A stretch of DNA of 55,787 nt from Hallerella sp963652365. Lineage in GTDB: Bacteria; Fibrobacterota; Fibrobacteria; Fibrobacterales; Fibrobacteraceae. Below the pieces are notes generated by a model. That model was not told the DNA's origin, ran no database searches, and saw only the letters and a list, made by a program, of their open reading frames with translations. The position numbers and the translations under genes were made by a program. The DNA is taken from contig CAVJTH010000017.1 of the NCBI GenBank assembly GCA_963652365.1, forward strand, positions 1-55,787. Reading direction: 5' to 3'. The first letter of the stretch is position 1; every line of letters begins with the position of its first letter. Shown here piece by piece: positions 8,600 to 16,559 of this stretch.

Positions 8600-10315
8600 A
8601 TGAAAGATCTCTACCAAAAATTGCGAACATTTACGGGCAAGAACTACGGTCTGTATAAAAGCCTGTGCGGAAAATCCTGGAATTTCGGTGATTTTGAACT
8701 GGAATTCATCCATGTGCAGGGCGATCCCTTTGCGCCGGCGTCACGACTCAAGTTCAGGGCTCCGCTAGGGAAGCTGGGGATTCCCGCGGAATGGGGAAAC
8801 TTTCCCGTGAAACGCCTGGCGCTTGCGGACTTTCTCTTGCGAAAGCTCTGTGCGGCAATCGCGGTTCGCTCCGAAGAGGGGTCCTTTCCCGTCAAGGCTT
8901 GCGTGCCGGGCGAGGAAATTCTTGCGCGAAATGCGCTATGGGTTGGCGGACCGGCGGAAAACGGCGGCGAAGCGGTCGTCGAAGCGATCCTTTCCGTGGA
9001 ACTTCCCGGGGAAAAGCGCCGAATCGACGTGGAGGCGGCGAGCGAGCTTTTGACTTCGACGATTCCCGACTTGCTGATGGCGCTTTACCTGAACCGGGAC
9101 GAAGAACGCTCTGCGGCAAAGCGCCAGATCGAATCCCTGGAAATCCGCGAAGAACTCTTGAAGATTCTGGACGAAAGGGAATGGGTCGCCTTTGTGCCGA
9201 ACGGGGCGATTCTTCCGCGGGAGTCCGGTTCTAGCGACCGTCCGAAAAAAGACGCGCTTCCGTTTGAATCTCCGGCAGAACTTTTGCAGACGGTCGATGT
9301 ACTTGGACGGAAAATTTCGGGCATGGCGATTCCCCGAGGGATAACGGTCATCGCGGGGGGAGCCTATCATGGAAAATCGACGCTCCTTTCGGCGCTTGAA
9401 AAGTCTGTCGTGCCGCATGTGGCGGGCGATGGCCGTGAATGGGTTGTCGCCGATCCGTCGGCGGTGCGGATTGCCGCGGAACCGGGACGCGTCGTGAAGG
9501 GGACTCGGATCGAGCCGTTTGTCCGGGAGCTTCCGTTTGGCGTCTCGACGAAATCGTTTCGGACTCGTTCGGCTTCGGGTTCGACCAGCGAAGCGGCAAA
9601 TCTTGTCGAGGCGCTCGAATTCGGAGCGAGAACTCTTTTCATCGACGAAGACGCTTCGGCGGTCAACTTCCTGATTCGGGATTCCCGGATGCGGGAGCTT
9701 GTCGGCGAAAAGGACGAACCGCTGATTCCGCTGTCGGATCGCGCCATGGAACTGAAGGCTCTGGGCGTGAACATGGTGATTGTCGTCGGAGCCTGCGGAG
9801 ACTATCTGCATGTCGCGGACACGGTCCTCGTGATGAAGAACTATCTCCCGGTGGATGCGTCCGAAAAGGCTCGCCAGGTTTCCGCCAAGAATCCCGCACA
9901 GCCTGCGCTCGAAAAGCTTCCGCCCTTTGGCGATTTCAAGTGCCGCAGCCTGTTGGATCTCGCGGACGACCTGACGCCCGGGCTAAAACCTCGCGGACCG
10001 GTAGAACGCCAGGTGAAGGTGCGCCTCCGCGGTTCGGAACTTTCGATAGGCTTTGTCCATGCGGATCTGCGCGCGCTGTTTCCGTCTGTTCGGACGGCGA
10101 CGCTCAGCGGACTCGGGCTGTTCCTCTTGAACCTCTTGCAAAACGCCACGGATGTACCGGCGGACGAAGCGATTCGCCGACTTTACGATCGAGTGAGGAA
10201 TGTCGGGTTCCGACGATTGCCGCAAGGATTTTCGAAGGATTCCGAATTGCCGCGAAAAGAAGAAATCGCGATGGCCTTGCTGCGACTTGAAAATCCACCG
10301 AAACCCGAAACTTAG
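8600..10315 (+). CDS. ABC-class P-loop ATPase (PF09818-type, COG3044)
   Basis: A protein of about 571 residues of the 'predicted ATPase of the ABC class' family. The Walker A variant GGAYHGKSTLL is near residue 253-263, TLFIDEDASAVNF near 330-342 is the Walker B with its catalytic glutamate, and a following VIVVGACGDYL strand fits the family. No membrane segment is visible. Function in the family is unknown; a nucleic-acid role is often guessed. The ATG at 8600 is preferred to the TTG nine bases earlier on codon preference; neither has a strong ribosome-binding site. It ends 12 bases before the cysteine-rich protein gene, so the two are probably one operon. Confidence 0.75.
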   Translation: MKDLYQKLRTFTGKNYGLYKSLCGKSWNFGDFELEFIHVQGDPFAPASRLKFRAPLGKLGIPAEWGNFPVKRLALADFLLRKLCAAIAVRSEEGSFPVKACVPGEEILARNALWVGGPAENGGEAVVEAILSVELPGEKRRIDVEAASELLTSTIPDLLMALYLNRDEERSAAKRQIESLEIREELLKILDEREWVAFVPNGAILPRESGSSDRPKKDALPFESPAELLQTVDVLGRKISGMAIPRGITVIAGGAYHGKSTLLSALEKSVVPHVAGDGREWVVADPSAVRIAAEPGRVVKGTRIEPFVRELPFGVSTKSFRTRSASGSTSEAANLVEALEFGARTLFIDEDASAVNFLIRDSRMRELVGEKDEPLIPLSDRAMELKALGVNMVIVVGACGDYLHVADTVLVMKNYLPVDASEKARQVSAKNPAQPALEKLPPFGDFKCRSLLDLADDLTPGLKPRGPVERQVKVRLRGSELSIGFVHADLRALFPSVRTATLSGLGLFLLNLLQNATDVPADEAIRRLYDRVRNVGFRRLPQGFSKDSELPRKEEIAMALLRLENPPKPET

Positions 10316-10327
10316 AGGAGCTTGCCC

Positions 10328-11140
10328 ATGAAAAGATTCTGCCTCTTTCTGCTTGGTTGCACGGCCCTTTCCTTTAGTGCGCTTTCCGAGAATGTTCGCG
10401 CGAACTTTGTCTCCAGTTGCGAAAGCGGAGGCTCTTCGACGGAATTTTGCGAGTGCGTTCTTGGAAAGGTCGAAAAGAAGTATTCCCAGAAGCAGATCGA
10501 TGCGATCGAATTGAAGATGCGCCGCGGTCACTCGGACCTGGGATATGCGGAATTCGTGAAGAACGCGTCGAAGGAATGCGACGCGCAGATGAAATCGGGA
10601 AAATCGATCGGCGCGCTAGCGAAGAGCGAAGACACGCCCGAAGAATCCGTGACGCTTTCCGCGGAGGAACTTGCCGCACTCGAAGCTCTCGGGCTCGATC
10701 CCGATTTCGCGTCGGGAGTCGTCAGCGCGCTTCTGGAATCCCCTGAATACAGGAATGTCTTTCTCGCGGAATGTTCCGCCGAGTTTAGAACCTATTTTGG
10801 AAACGAACAGGCGCAAGAAAGTTGCCGATGCGCCTATGAAAAGCTTGTTTCGAACGGGAATGTCGAAAAGCTACTGGGGCTTGCGAGCGGCGGGACTCTC
10901 GACGATTCGCTCGTGCTCGAAACGTTCTTGCCGTGCATGCCCAAGGCGTTTACGGCGGAAATGGAAAAGTTCCTGATGGATTCGTGCGAAACGGTCGCGT
11001 CGAAGCCGGTTTGCCGCTGCATCGTGAAAGAGCTCAAGTCGCATTTTACCTTCGAGCAGCTCTTGCGTCGGACGGTCCAGAATCCGTCCTTCATCCAGGG
11101 CTATGCGACCGGAGCCGCCATCCGCTGCAAGGACGAATAG
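10328..11140 (+). CDS. Exported cysteine-rich protein with three CxC modules, unknown function
   Basis: A 270-residue protein with a short signal peptide (MKRFCLFLLGCTALSFSALS). I do not recognise a named family. The mature part has three related segments, each with a lone cysteine, then a CxC pair inside a helix-like stretch, then a downstream cysteine: FVSSC...FCECVLGKVEKKY...KECD; FLAEC...SCRCAYEKLV...LPCM; FLMDSC...VCRCIVKELKSHF...IRCKD. The spacing suggests a disulfide-stabilised helical repeat or metal binding. ATG 10328 has AGGAG seven bases upstream. It follows the ATPase gene closely, and its stop codon directly abuts the stop of the convergent FMN-protein gene. Confidence 0.7.
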   Translation: MKRFCLFLLGCTALSFSALSENVRANFVSSCESGGSSTEFCECVLGKVEKKYSQKQIDAIELKMRRGHSDLGYAEFVKNASKECDAQMKSGKSIGALAKSEDTPEESVTLSAEELAALEALGLDPDFASGVVSALLESPEYRNVFLAECSAEFRTYFGNEQAQESCRCAYEKLVSNGNVEKLLGLASGGTLDDSLVLETFLPCMPKAFTAEMEKFLMDSCETVASKPVCRCIVKELKSHFTFEQLLRRTVQNPSFIQGYATGAAIRCKDE

Positions 11141-11536
11141 TTACAGCAGAGGAATGGATTCGATCTTTCCGATTGCGCGATAGATGTCGGCGCGGGCCTT
11201 TTGAAAGTAGAGAACGGCGAAATGCGGATCTTCCGCGGAATAGATGCTCTTGACATGGGGGTTCTGGTCGAGAACGGCTTTTCTTGCCTTCGGGTCAAGG
11301 TCCCGAACGACTTCTCCGGTGACGCGAATCCAGTCTTCGCCGAGCATGGTCGCAATTTCGACCTTCGGGGCTTTTTCCATCTGGCGGAAACAGTCCTTGT
11401 CGTCCTTGGTGCAGATGTATAGGCGGTCCTTGAAACTGGCGATGACTCCGAAAGGGCGAACCTTCGGCTGGTCGCCGTCGAGGGTCGCGATGTAAAAGAC
11501 GCCGGCTTTCCTCAGAATTTCGAATGCTGACTTCAT
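11141..11536 (-). CDS. Pyridoxamine 5'-phosphate oxidase-like FMN-binding protein
   Basis: A 131-residue split-barrel flavin protein of the PNPOx-like/NimA-type group. Family marks are FYIATLDGDQPKVRPFGVIA at the N-terminus, LYICTKDDKD, and VEIATMLGEDWIRVTGEVV in the middle. Such proteins reduce small molecules with bound FMN; some give nitroimidazole resistance, but substrate cannot be inferred. GGAG lies upstream of the ATG. The start region faces trmO across 43 bases, so both promoters lie there. Its stop touches the stop of the cysteine-rich gene with no gap, so there is no room for a separate terminator. Confidence 0.8.
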   Translation of the reverse strand: MKSAFEILRKAGVFYIATLDGDQPKVRPFGVIASFKDRLYICTKDDKDCFRQMEKAPKVEIATMLGEDWIRVTGEVVRDLDPKARKAVLDQNPHVKSIYSAEDPHFAVLYFQKARADIYRAIGKIESIPLL

Positions 11537-11579
11537 AGAGATCTCCGGCCGAAAAAATACCTATTTTTGCGAGAAAGCC

Positions 11580-12383
11580 ATGGCGATTTCCCTAGAACCG
11601 ATCGGTACCTTTTTTTCCAAGGCGTCTTACAAGTACGAAGTGCCGCGCCAAGGCGTCTTTGACGGTGCGCGGTCCGGGAGAATCGAGCTGTTTTCGCATC
11701 GGGGGTTCGAAGAGGCCTTGCGCGACATTGCCGGCTTCGAAAGGCTGTGGATCATCTTCGCCTTTCACCGGAACAAGGGCTGGCGGGCGACGACGCGCCC
11801 TCCTGTTCCTCCGCGGGATCACGAGCGGGTGGGAATCTTTGCATCGCGTGGACCGTATCGTCCCAATCCGATCGGGCTTTCTTGCGTCCGGCTGGTTTCC
11901 GTGAAAGGGCTTTCGCTCTGTGTCGAAAATTCGGACTTGCTGAACGAAACGCCGGTCCTGGACATCAAGCCCTACATTCCGGAAGCGGATGCGTTTCCGG
12001 ATGCGCGGGCGGGATGGGTCGATGAACAGGCTCTGGACTTCTGGAATGTCACGGCAACGGACGAATTCCTGGGGCAGAGCGCCTGGCTGGATTCCGCAAG
12101 CGGACTGGATCTGCTGGGATTTGCGCGGTGCCAACTTTCGGCGAATCCGCTGGACGCGACTCGGCGTCGCGTTCGGGTCGATGCCGCGGCTTGCACGGCG
12201 GAACTCGCCTTTCGAACTTTTCGAATCGATTTCTCGTTTGACGAAAACGCCCGGAAAATCTTGCTAAGAAGAATCCGCAGCGGATATTTTGCCCGGGAGC
12301 TCGATTCCCCGGAGGATCGCTACGGAGACAAGTCCCTTCACCGGGAGTTTCTCTTGCATTTCGCGCAAAGTCCAAAGGCGTAG
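11580..12383 (+). CDS. trmO: tRNA (N6-threonylcarbamoyladenosine-37 N6)-methyltransferase TrmO
   Basis: A 267-residue TrmO/TsaA-type (UPF0066) protein. TrmO uses S-adenosylmethionine to methylate t6A37 in certain threonine tRNAs. Motifs visible in the N-terminal beta barrel are LEPIGTFFSKA, PRQGVFDGARSG, WIIFAFHRN, GIFASRGPYRPNPIGLS and LDIKPYIPEADAF. The C-terminal part (residues about 150-267) is the usual smaller domain. No strong ribosome-binding site is seen (GAGAAAG upstream). The last 46 bases overlap the 3' end of the convergent Fur-family gene in antisense. Confidence 0.9.
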   Translation: MAISLEPIGTFFSKASYKYEVPRQGVFDGARSGRIELFSHRGFEEALRDIAGFERLWIIFAFHRNKGWRATTRPPVPPRDHERVGIFASRGPYRPNPIGLSCVRLVSVKGLSLCVENSDLLNETPVLDIKPYIPEADAFPDARAGWVDEQALDFWNVTATDEFLGQSAWLDSASGLDLLGFARCQLSANPLDATRRRVRVDAAACTAELAFRTFRIDFSFDENARKILLRRIRSGYFARELDSPEDRYGDKSLHREFLLHFAQSPKA

Positions 12384-12745
12384 AGCTGCAATCGCTGGAT
12401 AAAGAATCCGTCGGGTGCGCTTTTCCGGAAGTCTTCCGGAGTCAGGAAGATGTCGAAGATCTTTCCGCATCGTTCGCACTTGAAATGTGCATGGGGAGTC
12501 GTATCCGCGTCGTAATGGACGCTGCCGTCGCCGACGTCGAGCGGAATGACGAGCCCGCTGTCGCACAGGGCTTCGAGCGTGTTGTAAACGGTCGTGCGCG
12601 AAAGTGTCGGAATCTGCGGCAAGAGGTCGTCGTAGATGGTGTTTACGGTCGGATGGTTCTTCCGTTCGAGCAGATAGTCGAGGATGCGAATGCGCTGCAG
12701 GGACGGACGAACGTTTCTTTTCTTGAGAAGTTCGGAAGTGGACAT
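12338..12745 (-). CDS. perR: Fur-family peroxide regulator, PerR type
   Basis: A 135-residue Fur-superfamily repressor: winged helix at about 10-75 (RPSLQRIRILDYL, PTLSRTTVYNTLEAL) and a metal-binding dimerisation domain. Structural zinc cysteines are C90/C93 (CERC) and C127/C130 (CAKC). H31, D79, H85, H87 and D98 fall at a constant offset of six from the five regulatory metal ligands of Bacillus PerR (H37, D85, H91, H93, D104). D98 is aspartate, as in PerR, where Fur proteins usually have glutamate. ATG 12745 is chosen because upstream residues are not Fur-like. It follows rubrerythrin by 35 bases, with a GGGGC-TTTC-GCCCC hairpin at 12757-12770 between them that could moderate read-through. 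Confidence 0.85.
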   Translation of the reverse strand: MSTSELLKKRNVRPSLQRIRILDYLLERKNHPTVNTIYDDLLPQIPTLSRTTVYNTLEALCDSGLVIPLDVGDGSVHYDADTTPHAHFKCERCGKIFDIFLTPEDFRKSAPDGFFIQRLQLYAFGLCAKCKRNSR

Positions 12746-12780
12746 AAAAAGGGAATGGGGCTTTCGCCCCGGTTTTTCGC

Positions 12781-13341
12781 TTATTTGGAGAAGTATCTGC
12801 GAAGAAGTCCTGCGAAGGCGCTGCCGTGCCGGGCTTCGTCCTTGCACATCTCGTGTACGGTGTCGTGGATGGCGTCGTATCCGAGCGCCTTGGCGCGTTC
12901 GGCCAGCTTGAGCTTGCCTTCGGTCGCGCCCGCTTCGGCGGCAACGCGGAGCGAGAGGTTCTTCTTGGTGTCGGGGGCGACGACTTCGCCGAGAAGTTCC
13001 GCGAACTTTGCCGCGTGCTCCGCTTCTTCGAACGCGATTCTCTTGTAGGCTTCCGCGACTTCCGGATAGCCTTCACGGTCTGCCTGGCGGCTCATCGCAA
13101 GGTACATGCCCACTTCGGTGCATTCGGCGGTGAAGTTTTCGCGAAGATCCTGCACGACTTCCGCATCGAGACCGTTCGCTACCCCGATACGGTGCTCGTC
13201 CGCCCACTTGGGCGTATCGCTGGCAAGCGGCTCTTCCTTGAGCTTGAACTTGGACTTTGGCGCCTTGCACTGGGGGCAGTGCTCGGGAGGTTCTTCGCCA
13301 AACGAAACATATCCGCAAACGGAACAGACCCATACTTTCAT
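12781..13341 (-). CDS. rbr: Rubrerythrin (peroxide reductase)
   Basis: A 186-residue protein with an N-terminal rubredoxin-like iron site (C6, C9, C22, C25) followed by a four-helix diiron domain. The diiron helices show ENFTAECTEVGMYLAMSRQA, FEEAEHAAKFAELL, AEAGATEGKL and CKDEARHGSAF. The rubredoxin-first order is that of reverse rubrerythrin-type proteins; the usual enzyme reduces hydrogen peroxide with electrons from rubredoxin or NADH systems in anaerobes. GGAG lies seven bases before ATG 13341. It is the first gene of a two-gene unit with perR and has a PerR-box candidate in its promoter. Confidence 0.9.
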   Translation of the reverse strand: MKVWVCSVCGYVSFGEEPPEHCPQCKAPKSKFKLKEEPLASDTPKWADEHRIGVANGLDAEVVQDLRENFTAECTEVGMYLAMSRQADREGYPEVAEAYKRIAFEEAEHAAKFAELLGEVVAPDTKKNLSLRVAAEAGATEGKLKLAERAKALGYDAIHDTVHEMCKDEARHGSAFAGLLRRYFSK

Positions 13342-13386
13342 TTTTGTCTCCTTGTTGAAAGTGATGACCACATCTTTTCATCTAAG

Positions 13387-13429
13387 TTGTAATCATTGCA
13401 AAGTTATAATAGTTCAAAATAAAAGTCAA
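13387..13429 (-). promoter_or_regulatory. rbr-perR promoter with PerR-box candidate
   Basis: On the minus strand, TTGACT (complement of 13424-13429) is followed after 17 bases by TAACTT within TAACTTTG (13399-13406). The plus-strand sequence TTGTAATCATTGCAA at 13387-13401 is a near-perfect palindrome around a central C and differs at three positions from the Bacillus PerR consensus TTATAATNATTATAA. It overlaps the 3' end of the -10 element, where a bound repressor would block transcription. Confidence 0.65.
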
Positions 13430-13500
13430 GGGGGAAAATCGAAAATCTTGATTTTTTTTGAGGGAATGCGCTTGTGAATAGGAGGTGGAAGTCAGAACTT

Positions 13501-13720
13501 AGATCTTGGAGCTGAGATCCGAGTTTTGCGAACATCTAGGCTCTAACGTGAGAAGTTCGCTGGGATTTCTAAGTTCTAAGCTCTCTCAACTAAGCTCTGA
13601 ACAAGCCCCACGCCGGGAAGGCGCCAACCTCCGCCGTCAGGCGGAAAAAGGTTCGCTTCGCGAAAAAGCCTTTCGGCAGAAAAAAGCGGTTCGCTCCGCA
13701 AAGCTAAGCTCTGAACAAGC
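13501..13720. repeat. Interspersed repeat, copy B
   Basis: The 440 bases between the rbr promoter and gltX contain no convincing gene. Positions 13521 to about 13701 are the second copy of the repeat at 41-220. The core is at 13528-13549. GCGAAC at 13528-13533 and GTTCGC at 13555-13560 form an inverted pair that copy A also has. The short stems near 13611-13644 are conserved (CGCC/GGCG and CCGCC/GGCGG), with the loop between the CCGCC and GGCGG arms changed. An open frame at 13506-13733 is translatable but is a by-product of the repeat. Confidence 0.8.
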
Positions 13721-13826
13721 TGTCCATCGATAACCTGTCAAATTTTGACAAGAAAGCGAAATCTTCCGAGTTGGGCCGGGGTGGAAAATCTATCTTTACT
13801 GTGAAAAAATCTATCCGAGGTTTGAC

Positions 13827-15296
13827 ATGTCTGATTCTACACGCAAGGTCCGTGTCCGCTTTGCTCCGAGTCCTACCGGCTATTTGCATGTCGGCGGAGC
13901 GCGTACCGCGATTTACAACTACTTTTTTGCCAAGGCGACGGGCGGAACTTTCTATCTGCGGATCGAGGATACCGACCGCAAGCGCTATAACGAGGATGCG
14001 CTCAAGGACCTGATGCGCGACTTGAAATGGCTGGGACTGGACTGGGACGAAGGTCCCGGAAACGAAGGCGACTGCGGGCCGTATTTCCAGAGCGAACGTC
14101 TGGACATCTATCACCGCGAAATTCAAAAGCTCCTGGATGCGGGATGCGCCTATTACTGCTTTTGCTCCGAGGAACGCCTGAACGAAATCCGCGTCGAGCA
14201 GAAGAAGGCGGGCGTCGCGGAAACGGGCTACGATCGCCACTGCCGAAACATCCCGCGCGAAGAGGCGGAACGCCGGATTGCCGCCGGAGAAAAGGCCGTC
14301 ATTCGCTTCAAGATTCCGGAAAGCGGCGTGACGGGGTTTGACGATCTGGTTCGCGGGCACATCGAATACCGGAACGAGCTTCTGGACGATCTGGTCCTGA
14401 TCAAGCGCGACGGCTATCCGACCTACCATTTCGCGAGCGTCGTTGATGACCATCTGATGGGAACGACCCACGTCTTGCGCGGCGACGAATGGATCAGCTC
14501 GACGCCGAAGCACGTGCTGCTCTACAAGGCTTTTGGCTGGGAAGCGCCCATCTGGTGCCATCTTCCCGTAATTCTCGATTCCAAGAACGGCGGAAAGCTT
14601 TCGAAGCGCAACGGAGCGGCTTCCGTCGGGGAATTCCGCGAGCTCGGATATTTGCCGGAAACTCTCGTGAACTATCTCGCCCTCTTGGGATGGAATCCCG
14701 GCGACGACCGCGAAGTGATGACGCTCGAAGAAATGATCGGCGCGTTCAAGCTGGAAAACATCCACCCGACAGCGGTCAAGTTCGACACGAAAAAGCTGCA
14801 GTGGATGAACATGCAGCACATCCACACGACGCCGAACGAAGCGCTTCTCGCCGAGATGAAGAAGGGTCTTGAAAGCTTGGGCGTTTCGGTCGAGAACGAA
14901 CCCGCGGAACGCCTGAACGAAATCGTGGAGCTTTTAAAGCCCCGCGCGCACTTTCTGAAGGATCTGGCGGAAATGTCCCTGTATTTTTTCAAGGCGCCGG
15001 CATCTTACGACGAAAAGGGAATGCGCAAGCAGTGGGGGCCCGGAAGCCGAGGCGTCGCGCATGCTGTCCGCGAAATGCTTGCGACCGTGGAACCTTTCCG
15101 TGCCGCGGAAATCGAAAAAGGCTTCCTGTCGCTCGCGGAAAGCCGCGGCTGCAAGCTCGGCGATCTGGTCGGCGCAGTCCGTCTCGCGGTCTCGGGCGTT
15201 ACGGCGGGGCCCGGCCTGTGGGAGCTCTTCGAAGTCGTCGGAAAGGACGAGACGTTGCGCCGGATAGACGTTGCGGAACCTTTGATGCAAGCCTGA
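13827..15296 (+). CDS. gltX: Glutamyl-tRNA synthetase
   Basis: A 489-residue class I aminoacyl-tRNA synthetase that charges tRNA-Glu. The nucleotide-binding motifs are PSPTGYLHVGGART (residues 15-27) and KLSKR (257-261). A likely zinc knuckle is formed by C107, C111, C113 and C139. DWDEGP near 72-77 and LRGDEWISSTPKH near 217-229 are characteristic. The length fits bacterial GltX. Whether it also charges tRNA-Gln cannot be read from this window. GAGG lies six bases before the ATG, and TATCTTTA near 13792 is a possible -10. It opens a six-gene same-strand run that ends at cysS. Confidence 0.95.
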   Translation: MSDSTRKVRVRFAPSPTGYLHVGGARTAIYNYFFAKATGGTFYLRIEDTDRKRYNEDALKDLMRDLKWLGLDWDEGPGNEGDCGPYFQSERLDIYHREIQKLLDAGCAYYCFCSEERLNEIRVEQKKAGVAETGYDRHCRNIPREEAERRIAAGEKAVIRFKIPESGVTGFDDLVRGHIEYRNELLDDLVLIKRDGYPTYHFASVVDDHLMGTTHVLRGDEWISSTPKHVLLYKAFGWEAPIWCHLPVILDSKNGGKLSKRNGAASVGEFRELGYLPETLVNYLALLGWNPGDDREVMTLEEMIGAFKLENIHPTAVKFDTKKLQWMNMQHIHTTPNEALLAEMKKGLESLGVSVENEPAERLNEIVELLKPRAHFLKDLAEMSLYFFKAPASYDEKGMRKQWGPGSRGVAHAVREMLATVEPFRAAEIEKGFLSLAESRGCKLGDLVGAVRLAVSGVTAGPGLWELFEVVGKDETLRRIDVAEPLMQA

Positions 15297-15297
15297 C

Positions 15298-16545
15298 ATG
15301 CTCAGAACCTGGACGCATAGGATCTTGAACCGAATGCTCTATTGCAAGGAGTGTCGAGCGATTACGCGGCACGATGTCCTTGCAAGGGAGACGTTCTCGA
15401 TTCATTGTGCGGTGCGTCCGGAAATTCCCCTTGTCTGTCGATGCTCGGTGTGTGGCGCGTTCTTTGTCGCGTTTTCCCACGAGATGTATTTTGAACATCC
15501 GGAAGACGGCTCCGAGTATGCCAAGCTGCTAGGCGAGAACAGGCTTGCTCCGAACGATTGGGTCTATATCGACGGCAAGGATGCCCCGGGGCGCGTAAAG
15601 GCTCTCTATTCGACGCAGACGGAAGACATTGTCGAGCTGAACTTTGGCGATAACCGGATAGAACGGTTTAGCCGTCCGCTGATGACGCGTTTCAACGAAA
15701 AGGCTCCAATGGGATTCCGCCTGCTGCCTGCGCAATGCGGGGTCGCGCTCCTTGGCGACCCGGTGTATCATGTCTTGCGGAAGGTCTTGGGCACGGTCGT
15801 CGGGCTGGTGACGGATCGCGGCGAAGAAAAGCTCGTGGTGCAGCTGGAAAATGGAAAGGTCCTGTTTGTCACGCTCCCGCAAGAACGGCAGCTCGTGCCG
15901 GATTCGCTTTTGCGGGAACGACTTTCCGAATGCCTTTCGGCTCGATTCGCGACGCTTCCCGGTCTTTTGAAATGGGACGTTGTCCATGCGGTCGCCTATG
16001 TCCATGGGACTGTGCCGCGCTTTCCCGACAGAAAGAACATTCTGGAATCTGTACGTCGGATGCGAAATTTTCGCGGCGTGATCGATCTTGTGCGGGTAGA
16101 GCCTGCGGAGCCCGCGACGGACGAGGAAATCCGAGCGCGAATCGTCGAAGTCGTCGGCGAAAAGGATTCCCCGCTTTTCAACGAGGCGATCGAGGTCAGA
16201 AACGGCGAAGCGACGGTCAAGGCCCTCTATTTTGCGGAAAGCGATCTGGCGAAAGTCCAGGAGCGCATCGGCGATGTTCCCGGACTCCGCGATCTGACGT
16301 TCGAACTGAAAGCCGTCCTGCGTCCGTCTCCCTATGTGACGGAACAGGCGGAGAGGCTTTTGCTTACGCTGCGTTCGAACATCTGCCTTTCGAAGTGCCG
16401 CTTGCGGGTGATTCCCCTGGCTGACGAAATTGTCGTGAAGTGCGAGCCTTCGGGCCTCATCCAAAAAAAACTGATAAACAGGATCGTTGTCCGTGTGATG
16501 AAAGGGGTGGACGTCCCGACCCATCTTTGCATGGAAAATGGATAA
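15298..16545 (+). CDS. Zinc-ribbon protein with BON-like repeats, unknown function
   Basis: A 415-residue protein I cannot assign to a named family. The N-terminus carries a four-cysteine ribbon (CKECR near 16-20 and CRCSVCG near 48-54). Residues about 75-200 look like beta-rich modules. Residues about 215-410 contain three segments resembling BON domains: V..V..A.V.G..P pattern near 235-255, VEVRNGEATVKALYF with VQERIGDVPGLRDL near 300-340, and a last copy near 360-410. No signal peptide or membrane segment is seen. The first ATG follows the gltX stop by one base; an ATG 36 bases later would put the zinc ribbon at the very start and is a real alternative. Confidence 0.6.
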   Translation: MLRTWTHRILNRMLYCKECRAITRHDVLARETFSIHCAVRPEIPLVCRCSVCGAFFVAFSHEMYFEHPEDGSEYAKLLGENRLAPNDWVYIDGKDAPGRVKALYSTQTEDIVELNFGDNRIERFSRPLMTRFNEKAPMGFRLLPAQCGVALLGDPVYHVLRKVLGTVVGLVTDRGEEKLVVQLENGKVLFVTLPQERQLVPDSLLRERLSECLSARFATLPGLLKWDVVHAVAYVHGTVPRFPDRKNILESVRRMRNFRGVIDLVRVEPAEPATDEEIRARIVEVVGEKDSPLFNEAIEVRNGEATVKALYFAESDLAKVQERIGDVPGLRDLTFELKAVLRPSPYVTEQAERLLLTLRSNICLSKCRLRVIPLADEIVVKCEPSGLIQKKLINRIVVRVMKGVDVPTHLCMENG

Positions 16546-16559
16546 AGAAGGAGACTGGA

